Source: Aestuariibaculum suncheonense (GTDB lineage: Bacteria > Bacteroidota > Bacteroidia > Flavobacteriales > Flavobacteriaceae). Taken from it: a stretch of 64,000 bases of DNA. The DNA lies in assembly GCF_014596935.1 (NCBI RefSeq), contig NZ_JACVXC010000004.1, positions 299,181-363,180 of the forward strand. The letters are read 5' to 3'. Within the stretch, counting starts at the first letter, position 1. Each line of letters starts with the position of its first letter. The translations under genes and the position numbers were made by a program. Of the stretch, positions 10,301 through 18,667 are shown piece by piece. Under the pieces are notes generated by a model. That model did not search any database. It worked only from the letters and a program-made list of their open reading frames with translations, and had not been told where the DNA came from.

Positions 10301-11986
10301 TTAAAATGCGTCAGTTACACAACCTTTTGAAGCTGAAGCTACTGATTTCGCATACTTGTATAATATTCCTTTTTTGTGCTTTAATTCCGGAGCTACCCAA
10401 GCGGCTTTACGCTTCGCCAGTTCTTCTTCTGAAATTAACACATTAATAGAATTGTCTTCCGCACTAATTCTAATACGATCTCCGGTTTCAACCAATGCAA
10501 TTGTTCCTCCGGTTTGTGCTTCTGGTGTAATGTGTCCTACCACAAACCCGTGAGTACCACCAGAGAATCGTCCGTCGGTAATTAAAGCCACCGATTTTCC
10601 TAAACCAGCTCCCATAATCAAAGAGGTTGGTTTTAACATTTCCGGCATACCCGGACCTCCTTTAGGACCTACGTAACGGATAACAACCACATCGCCTTTA
10701 GCAACCTCACCGTTAGAAATACCTGTATTAGCCGCCTGCTCACCATCGTAAACCACCGCTTTGCCTTCGAATACCAAGCCTTCTTTTCCAGAAATTTTTG
10801 CTACTGCACCTTCTTCTGCTAAGTTTCCATAAAGGATTTGTAAATTTCCTGAAGATTTTAAAGCTTTATCTGTTGGATAAATAACGTCTTGTTCGTCTTC
10901 AAACTGAAGCGGCTCCACGTCTTTTAAGTTTTCAGCTAATGTTTTACCCGTTACTGTCATACAGTCGCCGTGTAAATATCCATTATCTAATAAATACTTC
11001 ATTACGGCTGGTGTACCACCAATACCGTGAACATCCTCCATTAAGTATTTACCACTCGGTTTTAAATCAGCGATTAATGGGGTTCTATCGCTAACACGTT
11101 GAAAATCTTCTAAAGTAAATTCAATATCTGCTGCATGTGCAATCGCTAAAAAGTGTAGAACCGCGTTGGTAGATCCTCCAAGTGCATTTACGATAGCAAT
11201 AGCGTTTTCAATAGATTTTTTAGAAATGATATCTAATGGCTTTAAATCTAATTCCAATAGATTTTTAATAGCAACGGCTGTTCTTTCGCTTTCAGATAGT
11301 TTATTTGGGTTTTCAGCTGGGATAGATGAATTATAAGGCAGTGCAAACCCCATACATTCAATCGCTGATGCCATGGTGTTCGCGGTATACATACCTCCAC
11401 AAGCTCCTGCTCCTGGAATGGCACTTTTTATAATTTCTCTATATTCTTCTTCATCAATCTCACCTGCTACCTTTTGACCTAAAGCTTCGAATGCCGATAC
11501 AATATTTAATTTTCTTCCTTTATAATTTCCTGAGGCTATGGTTCCACCGTACATCATGATTGACGGACGGTTTAATCGTAACATGGCTATTACAGCACCT
11601 GGCATATTCTTATCACAGCCTACTACAGAAACAAGTGCATCGTAACTTTGCGCATTCATAACAGTTTCAATAGAATCGGCAATGATATCGCGAGAAGCCA
11701 GTGAATAATTCATCCCTGAAGTTCCCATTGAAATACCATCACTTACACCAATAGTATTAAATCCTAAACCAACTAAACCGGCGATATTACACTCTATTTT
11801 AACCTCAGCAGCTAAATTATTTAAGTGCATATTACAAGGGTTACCATCGTAACCGGTACTTGCAATACCCACCTGAGCTTTTTTCATATCCTCATCAGTT
11901 AACCCCACGGCGTAAAGCATAGCTTGCGAGGCTGGTTGAGATTCATCTTGAGTAAGTCGTTTACTGTGTTTATTAAGTTCTTTCAT
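10301..11986 (-). CDS. ilvD: dihydroxy-acid dehydratase
   Basis: Iron-sulfur enzyme that dehydrates dihydroxy acids to the 2-oxo acid precursors of valine and isoleucine. The 561-residue protein carries the cluster-ligand cysteines in [18 protein letters not shown] and [14 protein letters not shown], and the C-terminal [14 protein letters not shown] motif. It is the first structural gene of the operon. Its start codon is 306 bp downstream of the leader-peptide stop and 247 bp beyond the attenuator stem, so readthrough of that attenuator decides expression of all five genes. Confidence 0.97.
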   Translation of the reverse strand: MKELNKHSKRLTQDESQPASQAMLYAVGLTDEDMKKAQVGIASTGYDGNPCNMHLNNLAAEVKIECNIAGLVGLGFNTIGVSDGISMGTSGMNYSLASRDIIADSIETVMNAQSYDALVSVVGCDKNMPGAVIAMLRLNRPSIMMYGGTIASGNYKGRKLNIVSAFEALGQKVAGEIDEEEYREIIKSAIPGAGACGGMYTANTMASAIECMGFALPYNSSIPAENPNKLSESERTAVAIKNLLELDLKPLDIISKKSIENAIAIVNALGGSTNAVLHFLAIAHAADIEFTLEDFQRVSDRTPLIADLKPSGKYLMEDVHGIGGTPAVMKYLLDNGYLHGDCMTVTGKTLAENLKDVEPLQFEDEQDVIYPTDKALKSSGNLQILYGNLAEEGAVAKISGKEGLVFEGKAVVYDGEQAANTGISNGEVAKGDVVVIRYVGPKGGPGMPEMLKPTSLIMGAGLGKSVALITDGRFSGGTHGFVVGHITPEAQTGGTIALVETGDRIRISAEDNSINVLISEEELAKRKAAWVAPELKHKKGILYKYAKSVASASKGCVTDAF

Positions 11987-12232
11987 TTTTATTAAAGATA
12001 TTCTACAATCTATCCTATATTTTATTTAATACTTTATGTTTTTAAGACTAACCTTAGAAATAATCAAATTGCTAAATTGAGGTTCGAAATTAGTCCTTTA
12101 GGTTTTTAATTCTTTTTTTCTTTGTTTTTCAGGGTTAAATCCACTGCTTTAAATATTCAACTAAATAGCTGACTATCAATTTTTTAATCAGATATTTTTA
12201 TGATGTCCAAAAATTAAAATTATCGCATAAAA

Positions 12233-12258
12233 AAAGCCTTCCTAAATTGGAAGGCTTT
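12233..12258 (-). terminator. ilv operon attenuator (leader terminator)
   Basis: On the minus strand a 10-bp perfect stem (AAAGCCTTCC with GGAAGGCTTT, 6-base loop) is followed by a T run. It lies 34 bases after the leader-peptide stop codon and well before ilvD. The upstream segment GGAAGGCT at 12285-12292 (minus strand) is identical to the 3' arm and can pair with the 5' arm instead, giving a mutually exclusive antiterminator. That arrangement is what separates an attenuator from an ordinary terminator. Confidence 0.85.
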
Positions 12259-12291
12259 ATATATTCATATAAAATTTTAACAATAGCCTTC

Positions 12292-12354
12292 CTATCCCTG
12301 TGAAATAATCACAATGACAATAATAGAAATGCTAATTAAAATTTGGTTTCTCAT
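12292..12354 (-). CDS. ilv operon leader peptide
   Basis: A 20-codon frame, MRNQILISISIIVIVIISQG, ending in TAG. Nine of the 20 residues are isoleucine, with two valines and one leucine, exactly the products of the downstream operon. It starts about 12 bases after a promoter-like -7 box. The base after its stop begins the segment that can pair with the attenuator. A ribosome that finishes the peptide would cover that segment and let the terminator form. A ribosome stalled on Ile/Val codons would leave it free to form the antiterminator. This follows the logic of the ilv leaders known in enterobacteria; here the call rests on sequence only. Confidence 0.88.
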   Translation of the reverse strand: MRNQILISISIIVIVIISQG

Positions 12355-12366
12355 AATCTCGAAAGA

Positions 12367-12397
12367 CAAATATTTAAATTATTTATTTAACAACCAA
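12367..12397 (-). promoter_or_regulatory. ilv operon promoter
   Basis: On the minus strand AATATTTG (12367-12374) is one mismatch from the Bacteroidota -7 consensus TAnnTTTG. A TTG (12395-12397) lies 20 bp further upstream, as expected for the -33 element. Transcription would begin a few bases before the leader-peptide ATG. Confidence 0.6.
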
Positions 12398-12447
12398 TTA
12401 ATTCCTTAAAAAAATCAAAACTAATTCTCTATTCCTTATTATTTTTT

Positions 12448-12455
12448 TACTTTTG
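12448..12455 (+). promoter_or_regulatory. metK promoter -7 box
   Basis: TACTTTTG is a perfect match to TAnnTTTG. No good -33 TTG is seen at the usual distance. Transcription would begin about 12460, just ahead of the riboswitch candidate. Confidence 0.55.
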
Positions 12456-12470
12456 CCCTCGTAAAATAAC

Positions 12471-12570
12471 AGAGGAAAGATTTGACTGATTGCAACCTCT
12501 TTGTAACAAACCCAATTTATTAAAAATTTATAAATGAGTTTGATACAATCAAAAATGCTAAAGGCAGTGC
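12471..12570 (+). ncRNA. SAM-II-like riboswitch candidate in the metK leader
   Basis: The P1 stem AGAGG (12471-12475) pairs with CCTCT (12496-12500). The enclosed loop GATTTGACTGATTGCAA closely follows the SAM-II loop as I remember it (GAUUUAACCGUAUUGCAA). Further on, GCTAAAGGCAG (12557-12567) matches the conserved SAM-II 3' element GCUAAA-AGG. ACTG (12485-12488) can pair with CAGT (12565-12568) as the pseudoknot. Between the two parts lies an extra AT-rich hairpin (AAAC..ATTTAT / ATAAAT..GTTT), longer than in the minimal aptamer. The position in front of the SAM synthase gene fits. The metK ATG is about 50 bases further on, so the expression platform is not the compact type that hides the ribosome site directly. 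Confidence 0.65.
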
Positions 12571-12618
12571 AAACTTCCTTCGACGTTATCCGTCAAATCT
12601 TAGTATAAAAATAGTTTT

Positions 12619-13872
12619 ATGGCATATTTATTCACTTCAGAAAGTGTTTCTGAAGGCCACCCAGATAAGGTTGCTGACCAAATTAGCGACGCTTTAATTG
12701 ACAATTTTTTAGCTTTCGATAAAGAATCGAAAGTTGCATGTGAAACCCTTGTAACCACCGGACAGGTTGTCCTTGCCGGAGAGGTAAAATCACACACCTA
12801 TTTAGATGTTCAAAAAATTGCGAGAGACACCATTAACAGTATTGGTTATACCAAAGGTGAATACATGTTTGACGGCAACTCTTGTGGTGTGTTTTCGGCA
12901 ATTCACGAGCAGTCTGACGATATTAATCGTGGTGTTGACCGCGCTTCTAAAGAAGAACAAGGTGCAGGAGATCAAGGAATGATGTTTGGTTACGCTACAA
13001 ACGAAACTGAAAACTTCATGCCGTTGGCTTTAGATTTATCACACCGTATCTTAAAAGAACTTTCAGATTTACGTCGTGAAAACAAAGACATCACCTATTT
13101 AAGACCAGACTCTAAAAGTCAGGTAACCATTGAATATAGTGATGATAATGTGCCACAACGTATTGATGCCATCGTGGTGTCTACACAGCACGACGATTTC
13201 GCTGACGACGACACGATGTTGGCCAAAATTAGAAAAGACATTGTTGAGATTTTAATCCCACGTGTTATCGCTAAATTACCAGAGCAAATTCAGGCGTTGT
13301 TTAACGACGACATTAAATACCACATTAACCCAACCGGTAAATTCGTAATTGGTGGACCACACGGTGATACCGGACTTACAGGGCGTAAAATTATTGTAGA
13401 TACTTACGGCGGAAAAGGTGCTCACGGTGGTGGTGCTTTCTCAGGAAAAGACCCAAGTAAAGTAGACCGTAGTGCTGCTTATGCAACACGCCATATTGCT
13501 AAAAACTTAGTTGCTGCTGGTGTTGCCGACGAGATTTTAGTACAGGTAAGTTATGCTATTGGTGTTGTTGAGCCTATGGGTATTTTTATCAATACCTACG
13601 GTACGTGTCCGTTTAACATGACTGATGGTGAAATCGCAGAGAAAGTTTCTGAAATTTTCGATATGCGTCCATTCGCTATTGAAGAGCGCTTAAAACTAAG
13701 AAATCCTATTTATAGTGAAACTGCTGCTTACGGCCACATGGGACGCACCAATGAGATCGTAACCAAAACCTTCACACAGCCAACAGGTGAAAGCGTTACA
13801 TTAGACGTCGAGTTATTCACCTGGGAAAAATTAGACTATGTAGACCAAGTGAAAGAAGCTTTCAACTTATAA
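12619..13872 (+). CDS. metK: S-adenosylmethionine synthase
   Basis: Makes SAM from methionine and ATP in the cytoplasm. Signatures: [19 protein letters not shown] at the N-terminus, [10 protein letters not shown] in the middle, and the phosphate-binding [19 protein letters not shown]. At 417 residues it is about 30 longer than the E. coli enzyme, with insertions in the central domain. Transcribed alone, divergent from the ilv operon, with a SAM-II-like leader and a clear terminator after it. Together these imply feedback by SAM. Confidence 0.97.
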   Translation: MAYLFTSESVSEGHPDKVADQISDALIDNFLAFDKESKVACETLVTTGQVVLAGEVKSHTYLDVQKIARDTINSIGYTKGEYMFDGNSCGVFSAIHEQSDDINRGVDRASKEEQGAGDQGMMFGYATNETENFMPLALDLSHRILKELSDLRRENKDITYLRPDSKSQVTIEYSDDNVPQRIDAIVVSTQHDDFADDDTMLAKIRKDIVEILIPRVIAKLPEQIQALFNDDIKYHINPTGKFVIGGPHGDTGLTGRKIIVDTYGGKGAHGGGAFSGKDPSKVDRSAAYATRHIAKNLVAAGVADEILVQVSYAIGVVEPMGIFINTYGTCPFNMTDGEIAEKVSEIFDMRPFAIEERLKLRNPIYSETAAYGHMGRTNEIVTKTFTQPTGESVTLDVELFTWEKLDYVDQVKEAFNL

Positions 13873-13892
13873 TTTATACTTCATTATAACAT

Positions 13893-13930
13893 AAAAAAAC
13901 TCCGTAATTTTAAACTTATGGAGTTTTTTT
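13893..13930 (+). terminator. metK terminator
   Basis: AAAAAAACTCC pairs with GGAGTTTTTTT across a 16-base loop, 20 bases after the metK stop. Confidence 0.8.
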
Positions 13931-14114
13931 ATATCTGTTTTTTTTTAAATCATTTTACAACACAAACCACAGAAGACTTAAATACCCTGTACATGTTCTT
14001 CAAGCAATATTTGAACCCTCCCAAAGTGATCCTTAAAAACAACAAACGCCCATAAAATGAGCGCTTATGTATCATGGTTTTACAACATTATGAGGTTATT
14101 TAACAGCTACCCGT

Positions 14115-15239
14115 GTTGTAGGTAGTTTTAATTCGATATTTGACAAATTTCATCTATGTTTCTGTTAAACTTAAGTAAATCACTAAAGCAACTTTTACAA
14201 TTAATAGAATTAGCATAAAAGAAATACTCAAAATCATCTCTTGTAGGGACAGTTTTTTGATTGCAATTTTCACATATGAAATTTAGGTTTTCTGATATAA
14301 AATTTAATACTTCATTACTTTTAGCTATTTCGGTAATTTTATTTGCCTCTGCGTATAAGATATATCCTATCAGCCTTCTAAATTGCTTTAAAACTTGTCT
14401 TGATTTATTTTCTGAATCACTCTTTTCTGTAAAACTAAAAGCTATTTCATCAATAACAGATGCAGTATAAAAAAGCAAAGGAGGTATTGTTGAGTAATAA
14501 TCATTTAGTTGTTCAAAAATATCTTCCTGTTTTGAAAAAATGAAGTTTAAGTTTTGCTCAGCAGTCTTATAGTTTTTATCAATTGTTACTATATGCAAGG
14601 CTTTGTTAGAAACACCATTTAATCCTCTTTCAAGGGATTTGTCATATCTTAACTCGTAAATAGAGTCTTTAGAGTGAAAAAAATTCATTTTTAATTTAGA
14701 AATACAATTTTCAATTGTTTCCTTTATGATTTCTTTTTTATCATGTTTATAACTGGGGTCGTAATTTTTTGGTTCCCCAATATGGAAAAATTTATAAATA
14801 AAATCTTTTCTATCTACAAGCAGTTGTTCTAATAGAAATAATTCGTCTGTGAAGGGTTTTCTTGAGAGAGCATAAGCAACAGTAGATTTGCATTTTTTTG
14901 CACAACTTAAAGATTCAAACACAAAATTTACGAAGTCGGAACTAATAGATAATAATATGTGTTTTGTTAAAATTTTTTCAATATCATCATTTAATTCATT
15001 TTCCTTCAAAAAGTCTAATATGTGCATTTCACCATTTTGAAACTCTTCAAACTTTAGATTGTTTTCATTGAAGCTAAGATTAGTTTCATATAATGTTTTG
15101 TATTTATTTTTGGTGAATATTTCTGTTATTTGGTCGTAAATTATTGCACAAATATTGTTTGTTTTATGATGCTCTTTTGGAAGGACTGTATCCTTTTCGT
15201 TTTCTATGAATAGTATTTGTTTCATAAATTACCTACAAC
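14115..15239. repeat. 10-bp inverted repeat bracketing one orphan gene
   Basis: GTTGTAGGTA at 14115-14124 and its exact complement TACCTACAAC at 15230-15239 lie 3 and 4 bp outside the two ends of the single gene between them. Outward, both arms continue CRCRG-like (ACGGG and GCAGT). The tight fit to the coding region looks like the boundary of a one-gene mobile cassette, although no recombinase lies in the window. Confidence 0.5.
14128..15225 (-). CDS. hypothetical protein with C-terminal zinc-ribbon-like motif
   Basis: I do not recognise this 365-residue protein. It is soluble (no signal peptide or membrane segment), lysine-, asparagine- and phenylalanine-rich, and largely helical in appearance. 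The C-terminus has two CxxC pairs, CENC and CKSC, 21 residues apart, as in a zinc ribbon. Base composition looks distinctly more AT-rich than metK and the ilv genes beside it, which suggests recent acquisition. It stands alone between metK and tRNA-Tyr, with no partner gene, and is bracketed by a 10-bp inverted repeat. ATG at 15225 (MKQILFIENEKD) is the only good start. A role in defence or stress would be a guess based on location alone. Confidence 0.75.
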   Translation of the reverse strand: MKQILFIENEKDTVLPKEHHKTNNICAIIYDQITEIFTKNKYKTLYETNLSFNENNLKFEEFQNGEMHILDFLKENELNDDIEKILTKHILLSISSDFVNFVFESLSCAKKCKSTVAYALSRKPFTDELFLLEQLLVDRKDFIYKFFHIGEPKNYDPSYKHDKKEIIKETIENCISKLKMNFFHSKDSIYELRYDKSLERGLNGVSNKALHIVTIDKNYKTAEQNLNFIFSKQEDIFEQLNDYYSTIPPLLFYTASVIDEIAFSFTEKSDSENKSRQVLKQFRRLIGYILYAEANKITEIAKSNEVLNFISENLNFICENCNQKTVPTRDDFEYFFYANSINCKSCFSDLLKFNRNIDEICQISN

Positions 15240-15910
15240 GCAGTGTATATGAATGATTGAAAACTACATATTCACCTAATCGGGTGGGATAACGATGGTT
15301 TTTAAGCTTTATTTTCATTCCTATCATTTTTGTATCATCATGTACATTGCAATATAATAACTTTCTTACAATTTATTATGCGACAAGCTATTATTTTTAC
15401 AGTCATTATATAGGTTTCCTTCGAGTCATGTTCGACATTCCTTCGGGGATTCTTCGGTAAAACCCTTATTTTACGAAGAAAACCCGAACAATCCCCGAAG
15501 GAATGTCGAAGAAAACCCCTATAAATCAACAAAGTTATATTTAAAATCTTACACTAGATATTAATTAGTCGGTTTTTTCTTATTTAAAATATTAATCTTA
15601 GGTATCGGCACTCGATGGCCTACGATTTGTCCCCGGTTTTTAGATTTTGTTATGGTTTATTATATGGAAGGATTTCGAAGTAGCATATCTCGTCATGACC
15701 TTTCTCAAGTTTCGATGTTTAGTTATCATTCCGAATGCAGGTGTCTTCCACTTCACATAGCTTTGACATGTAACGCATGGCTAACTGCATGAACGATTAC
15801 CACAAAAGACATGATTAAAAACAAGGCCTCTAATAACACAACTTTGAGATATTATTGCTTGTAAACCTTAATCTTTTGAGCAGAAAATAAACATAGGAAA
15901 CATACAGAAA
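15240..15910. other. gene-poor stretch of the accessory island
   Basis: Apart from the palindrome at 15431-15510, no gene is supported here. On the minus strand about 46 codons ending near 15640 are open (containing VKWKTPAFGMITKHRNL) but have no start after the preceding stop. They may be the remnant of an older gene; I could not assign it to a family. Confidence 0.4.
15431..15510. repeat. large palindromic element
   Basis: A perfect 21-bp inverted repeat has arms at 15431-15451 (TTCGACATTCCTTCGGGGAT and one more T) and 15490-15510. Nested inside, CTTCGGTAAAA pairs with TTTTACGAAG with one bulge. Outside it, TATAGG..TTTCCTTCG pairs imperfectly with CGAAGAAAACCCCTATA. The whole 15405-15526 region can fold as one long hairpin. 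No coding capacity. It resembles an intergenic REP/MITE-type element, but other copies were not seen in this window. Confidence 0.7.
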
Positions 15911-15913
15911 TAA

Positions 15914-15938
15914 AAAAGCCTGCTTGATGCAGGCTTTT
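15914..15938 (-). terminator. tRNA-Tyr terminator
   Basis: On the minus strand AAAAGCCTGC pairs with GCAGGCTTTT over a 5-base loop, directly after tRNA-Tyr, and runs into T residues. Confidence 0.8.
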
Positions 15939-15946
15939 CAGTTTTG

Positions 15947-16028
<82 letters not shown>

Positions 16029-16039
16029 AAAACCGGGTG

Positions 16040-16070
16040 CAAATATATCATTGTTTATCAAACTACACAA
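16040..16070 (-). promoter_or_regulatory. tRNA-Tyr promoter
   Basis: On the minus strand TATATTTG (16040-16047) is a perfect TAnnTTTG box, and a TTG (16068-16070) lies 20 bp upstream. The box is followed by CACCCG, a run shared with the tRNA-Gly promoter near the right edge of the window. Confidence 0.75.
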
Positions 16071-16174
16071 CATAAAATTCATGCAATTTCAAAAAAAATA
16101 TTTAAAACCATAATTAACAAGGTTTTACAATATGATTTTTTTTTCAAAATAATCTTTCACACCAAGATATCATA

Positions 16175-17002
16175 TTAAAATCTTCGGTCTCCGGCACGTT
16201 CACTGAACTGCGCACGCATTTCTTCCATCTTCTTTTTCACCAAATCGTCATAATCGGCACGGGTAATTTCTTTTCCTTTTGAAGGAGCTTCGATGGCAAC
16301 TTTCTCGGCAGGATTCATGATAATTTTAGAACAGTATAAGGTTGTTCTGTCTACTGTAACCTCTAAAATTAATCCCGGAAGCCCCCAATAATCGCCAGGC
16401 CCCTGATTAATTGGCAGTTGTAAGGTATACCAGGCTTCCACTTCTACTTCTTTGGTTGCCGCCGGCTCTTCTTCATTTCCGTTAGCATCTGCTCGTCTTC
16501 TAAAATTCCCTGGACCTACATTAGGTACGGTTCGTGTTGTCGTTGCTTTTAAACACATGTAATCACCAATTTTCTTAGATTCGTTCGTCATTTTCCAATC
16601 TAAATTCGGTAATTCATCCTTTATTATAAACTGCTTTCCAAAAAACTCCTGATCTTGGATTAGCTGTTTTTCTTTGATATTTTTGTACTGAGGCCCGTTG
16701 GAAAAACTATTCATCATCCCACGCCAGCGACCCCCACCTGCAGCTTCTGTTTCTTCAACCTTATAAAACGATTCTATTTGATTAAAGGTTAAAACATAGG
16801 TTTTATCTAGCATCTCTTTCATACGCTCTGCCATGCGCTTTTGACGTTCCGGATCGATGTCACCACCACCAAAGCCTTGCATATCGACATTGGTATTCGA
16901 TTGATAATACGCAATACCCTGGAACTCCTTTTGAGCGAACGCCACCACCGAAACCAATAAGGCTGAACCTAAGGCCAAATGTTTAAAGTATTTCATGTTC
17001 AT
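16175..17002 (-). CDS. GLPGLI family secreted protein
   Basis: A 275-residue exported protein with a Sec signal peptide (ALGSALLVSVVAFAQ). It contains the family-defining GLPGLI sequence within DYWGLPGLILEV, about residue 210. The GLPGLI family is common in Bacteroidota and has no established biochemical function. The middle has a Gly/Met-rich stretch (DMQGFGGGDIDPERQKRMAERM) and a basic C-terminal tail. It stands alone. ATG at 17002 opens MNMKYFKHLAL; the second Met (16996) is equally possible. Confidence 0.85.
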   Translation of the reverse strand: MNMKYFKHLALGSALLVSVVAFAQKEFQGIAYYQSNTNVDMQGFGGGDIDPERQKRMAERMKEMLDKTYVLTFNQIESFYKVEETEAAGGGRWRGMMNSFSNGPQYKNIKEKQLIQDQEFFGKQFIIKDELPNLDWKMTNESKKIGDYMCLKATTTRTVPNVGPGNFRRRADANGNEEEPAATKEVEVEAWYTLQLPINQGPGDYWGLPGLILEVTVDRTTLYCSKIIMNPAEKVAIEAPSKGKEITRADYDDLVKKKMEEMRAQFSERAGDRRF

Positions 17003-17210
17003 AAGTTATTTTTTATTTGAAACGTTAGTAACTCTATTTAGAAAAGTTGTTTTTATTTTTAGTTAGATATCAAAAATATGATTAAGTTTAATTGCTATAT
17101 GTTAAATTATCAATAAAAACGCACAAGTCGCATAATAATATATATTTAGAATTCAAGTATATATAGACTGTAACGACACTTGAATATGCAAAAACATTGG
17201 CGCTTTTTTG

Positions 17211-17218
17211 TACTTTTG
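17211..17218 (+). promoter_or_regulatory. -7 box for the exported-protein/deoxynucleoside kinase pair
   Basis: TACTTTTG is a perfect TAnnTTTG match ending 8 bp before the chosen ATG at 17227. The transcript would have almost no 5' leader. The box also rules out a start further upstream. Confidence 0.5.
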
Positions 17219-17226
17219 ATTTCTAC

Positions 17227-18015
17227 ATGAAAAAATTAAGATATCTGTTGGCTTTTATATCGCTCTCGATATATTCTCAGGAATATGTTGAAACCGCGTT
17301 TATTAAAGACACCAAATTAGAAGCCGATAGGTTTATTAGCGTTTCCAGTTTTGAAGCCACATTTTATATTTTCGATAATGTGCTATTCAAACAAGAAAAA
17401 AATTCCAAAGGTATCGATGTTGGTTATAACAATTTTCAATTAGGAAACATTACATCGGTAAACACCTTTAATCCCTTAAAAATTAATTTGTTTTATAAAG
17501 ACTTTAACACGGTAGTTATTTTAGATAATCGCATGGCTGAAATCTCGAAAATAGATTTCAATGCTCTCGAAGAGCAAAAGTATATTACCCATGTTTCTAC
17601 TGGCTACGATAATACGCTCTGGGTTTTCAACCAAAACAACCAGCAACTGGAGCTTTTTGACTATAACACCGAAACAACCCGTGTCACATCTATGCCTATT
17701 CAAAGCCCGGTATTAGACATTAAAAGCAATTACAATACATGCTGGGTACTTACCGAAAAATATTTATACGTCTATAATTACTTTGGTAGTCTGGTTAAAA
17801 AAATTAAAAACAAAGGCTATACGACATTCGAACAAAGCAACGCCAACATCATCCTGAAAAAAGATAATTCATTATTCTTTTTAAAAAACACATCTGACGA
17901 TATTATCCCTATAAAATTACCAAATTTGTTGATAAATGCGTTTTTTGTAACCAACGAAACCTTGTATATTTACGACAACGAAACCCTACATGAATACCAA
18001 ATAAAAACCATCTAA
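17227..18015 (+). CDS. exported beta-propeller-like protein of unknown function
   Basis: From the ATG the protein is 262 residues, beginning with a short Sec signal (MKKLRYLLAFISLSIYSQ). The remainder is a run of short beta-strand repeats with aromatic and Asn/Thr-rich turns (for example YDNTLWVFNQNNQQLELFDYNTE), which reads like a WD/YVTN-type propeller. A longer frame starts at TTG 17197 but overlaps the promoter box and lacks the signal at its N-terminus. It ends 4 bp before the deoxynucleoside kinase gene, so the two are co-transcribed. Function unknown. Confidence 0.8.
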   Translation: MKKLRYLLAFISLSIYSQEYVETAFIKDTKLEADRFISVSSFEATFYIFDNVLFKQEKNSKGIDVGYNNFQLGNITSVNTFNPLKINLFYKDFNTVVILDNRMAEISKIDFNALEEQKYITHVSTGYDNTLWVFNQNNQQLELFDYNTETTRVTSMPIQSPVLDIKSNYNTCWVLTEKYLYVYNYFGSLVKKIKNKGYTTFEQSNANIILKKDNSLFFLKNTSDDIIPIKLPNLLINAFFVTNETLYIYDNETLHEYQIKTI

Positions 18016-18019
18016 CGCT

Positions 18020-18634
18020 ATGCATATTGCTATTGCCGGAAATATTGGCGCAGGAAAAACCACCCTTACAAAACTACTTGCAAAACATTATCACTGGGAA
18101 GCACAGCTGGAAGATGTTGTAGACAATCCGTACTTAGACGATTTTTACAATCAGATGGAACGCTGGAGTTTTAACCTACAGGTTTACTTTTTAAACAGTC
18201 GTTTTCGCCAAATCTTACAAATTCGCGAAAGTGGAAAAGACATTATTCAAGACAGAACCATTTACGAAGATGCTCATATTTTCGCTCCTAACTTACATGC
18301 CATGGGGTTAATGACCAATCGTGACTTTGAAAATTACCGTTCGCTATTCGATCTTATGGAATCGCTGGTTCAGGGGCCCGATATTCTTATTTATTTACGA
18401 AGCTCTATTCCTAATCTGGTATCGCAAATTCAAAAACGTGGTCGTGAATATGAAAACTCCATTAGTATTGATTATTTAAGCCGACTTAATGAACGTTACG
18501 AAGCATGGATACATGGTTACAATAAAGGGAAATTATTAATTATTGATGTTGATAAACTGGATTTCGTATCAAAACCCGAAGATTTGGGCTTTGTTATTAA
18601 CACTATTGATGCTGAAATAAACGGCTTATTTTAG
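18020..18634 (+). CDS. deoxynucleoside kinase
   Basis: A 204-residue cytoplasmic kinase that phosphorylates deoxynucleosides in salvage (deoxyadenosine/deoxyguanosine kinase type; the substrate range cannot be fixed by eye). The Walker A loop GNIGAGKT is at residues 7-14, the DRT motif is in IIQDRTIYEDAHIFA, and the lid arginines are in KRGREYE. Length is typical of the bacterial dAK/dGK family. Co-transcribed with the exported propeller-like gene. It complements the nucleoside transporter and ThyA/DHFR genes further along the window. Confidence 0.9.
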   Translation: MHIAIAGNIGAGKTTLTKLLAKHYHWEAQLEDVVDNPYLDDFYNQMERWSFNLQVYFLNSRFRQILQIRESGKDIIQDRTIYEDAHIFAPNLHAMGLMTNRDFENYRSLFDLMESLVQGPDILIYLRSSIPNLVSQIQKRGREYENSISIDYLSRLNERYEAWIHGYNKGKLLIIDVDKLDFVSKPEDLGFVINTIDAEINGLF

Positions 18635-18642
18635 TATTTTTG
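18635..18642 (+). promoter_or_regulatory. -7 box of the PAP2 phosphatase gene
   Basis: TATTTTTG is a perfect TAnnTTTG match, beginning just after the kinase stop codon and 25 bp before the next ATG. Confidence 0.55.
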
Positions 18643-18667
18643 CGGCCTTAAATATTTTCAACAATAA

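Noticed and set aside
13978..14067. Minus-strand stretch reading WAFVVFKDHFGRVQILLEEHVQGI before a stop, like the end of a glyoxalase/VOC protein
   Set aside because: It has no start codon after the preceding stop, is only about 28 codons long and rests on weak similarity by eye. It may be a gene remnant but is not strong enough to list.
14115..15239. Integron attC sites around the orphan gene
   Set aside because: The repeat GTTGTAG does not fit the GTTRRRY core, no integrase is present and only one gene is involved. A general cassette hypothesis is kept, not an integron.
15338..15532. 64-codon minus-strand open frame
   Set aside because: It runs through the large palindrome, which explains its odd composition. 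No recognisable protein features.
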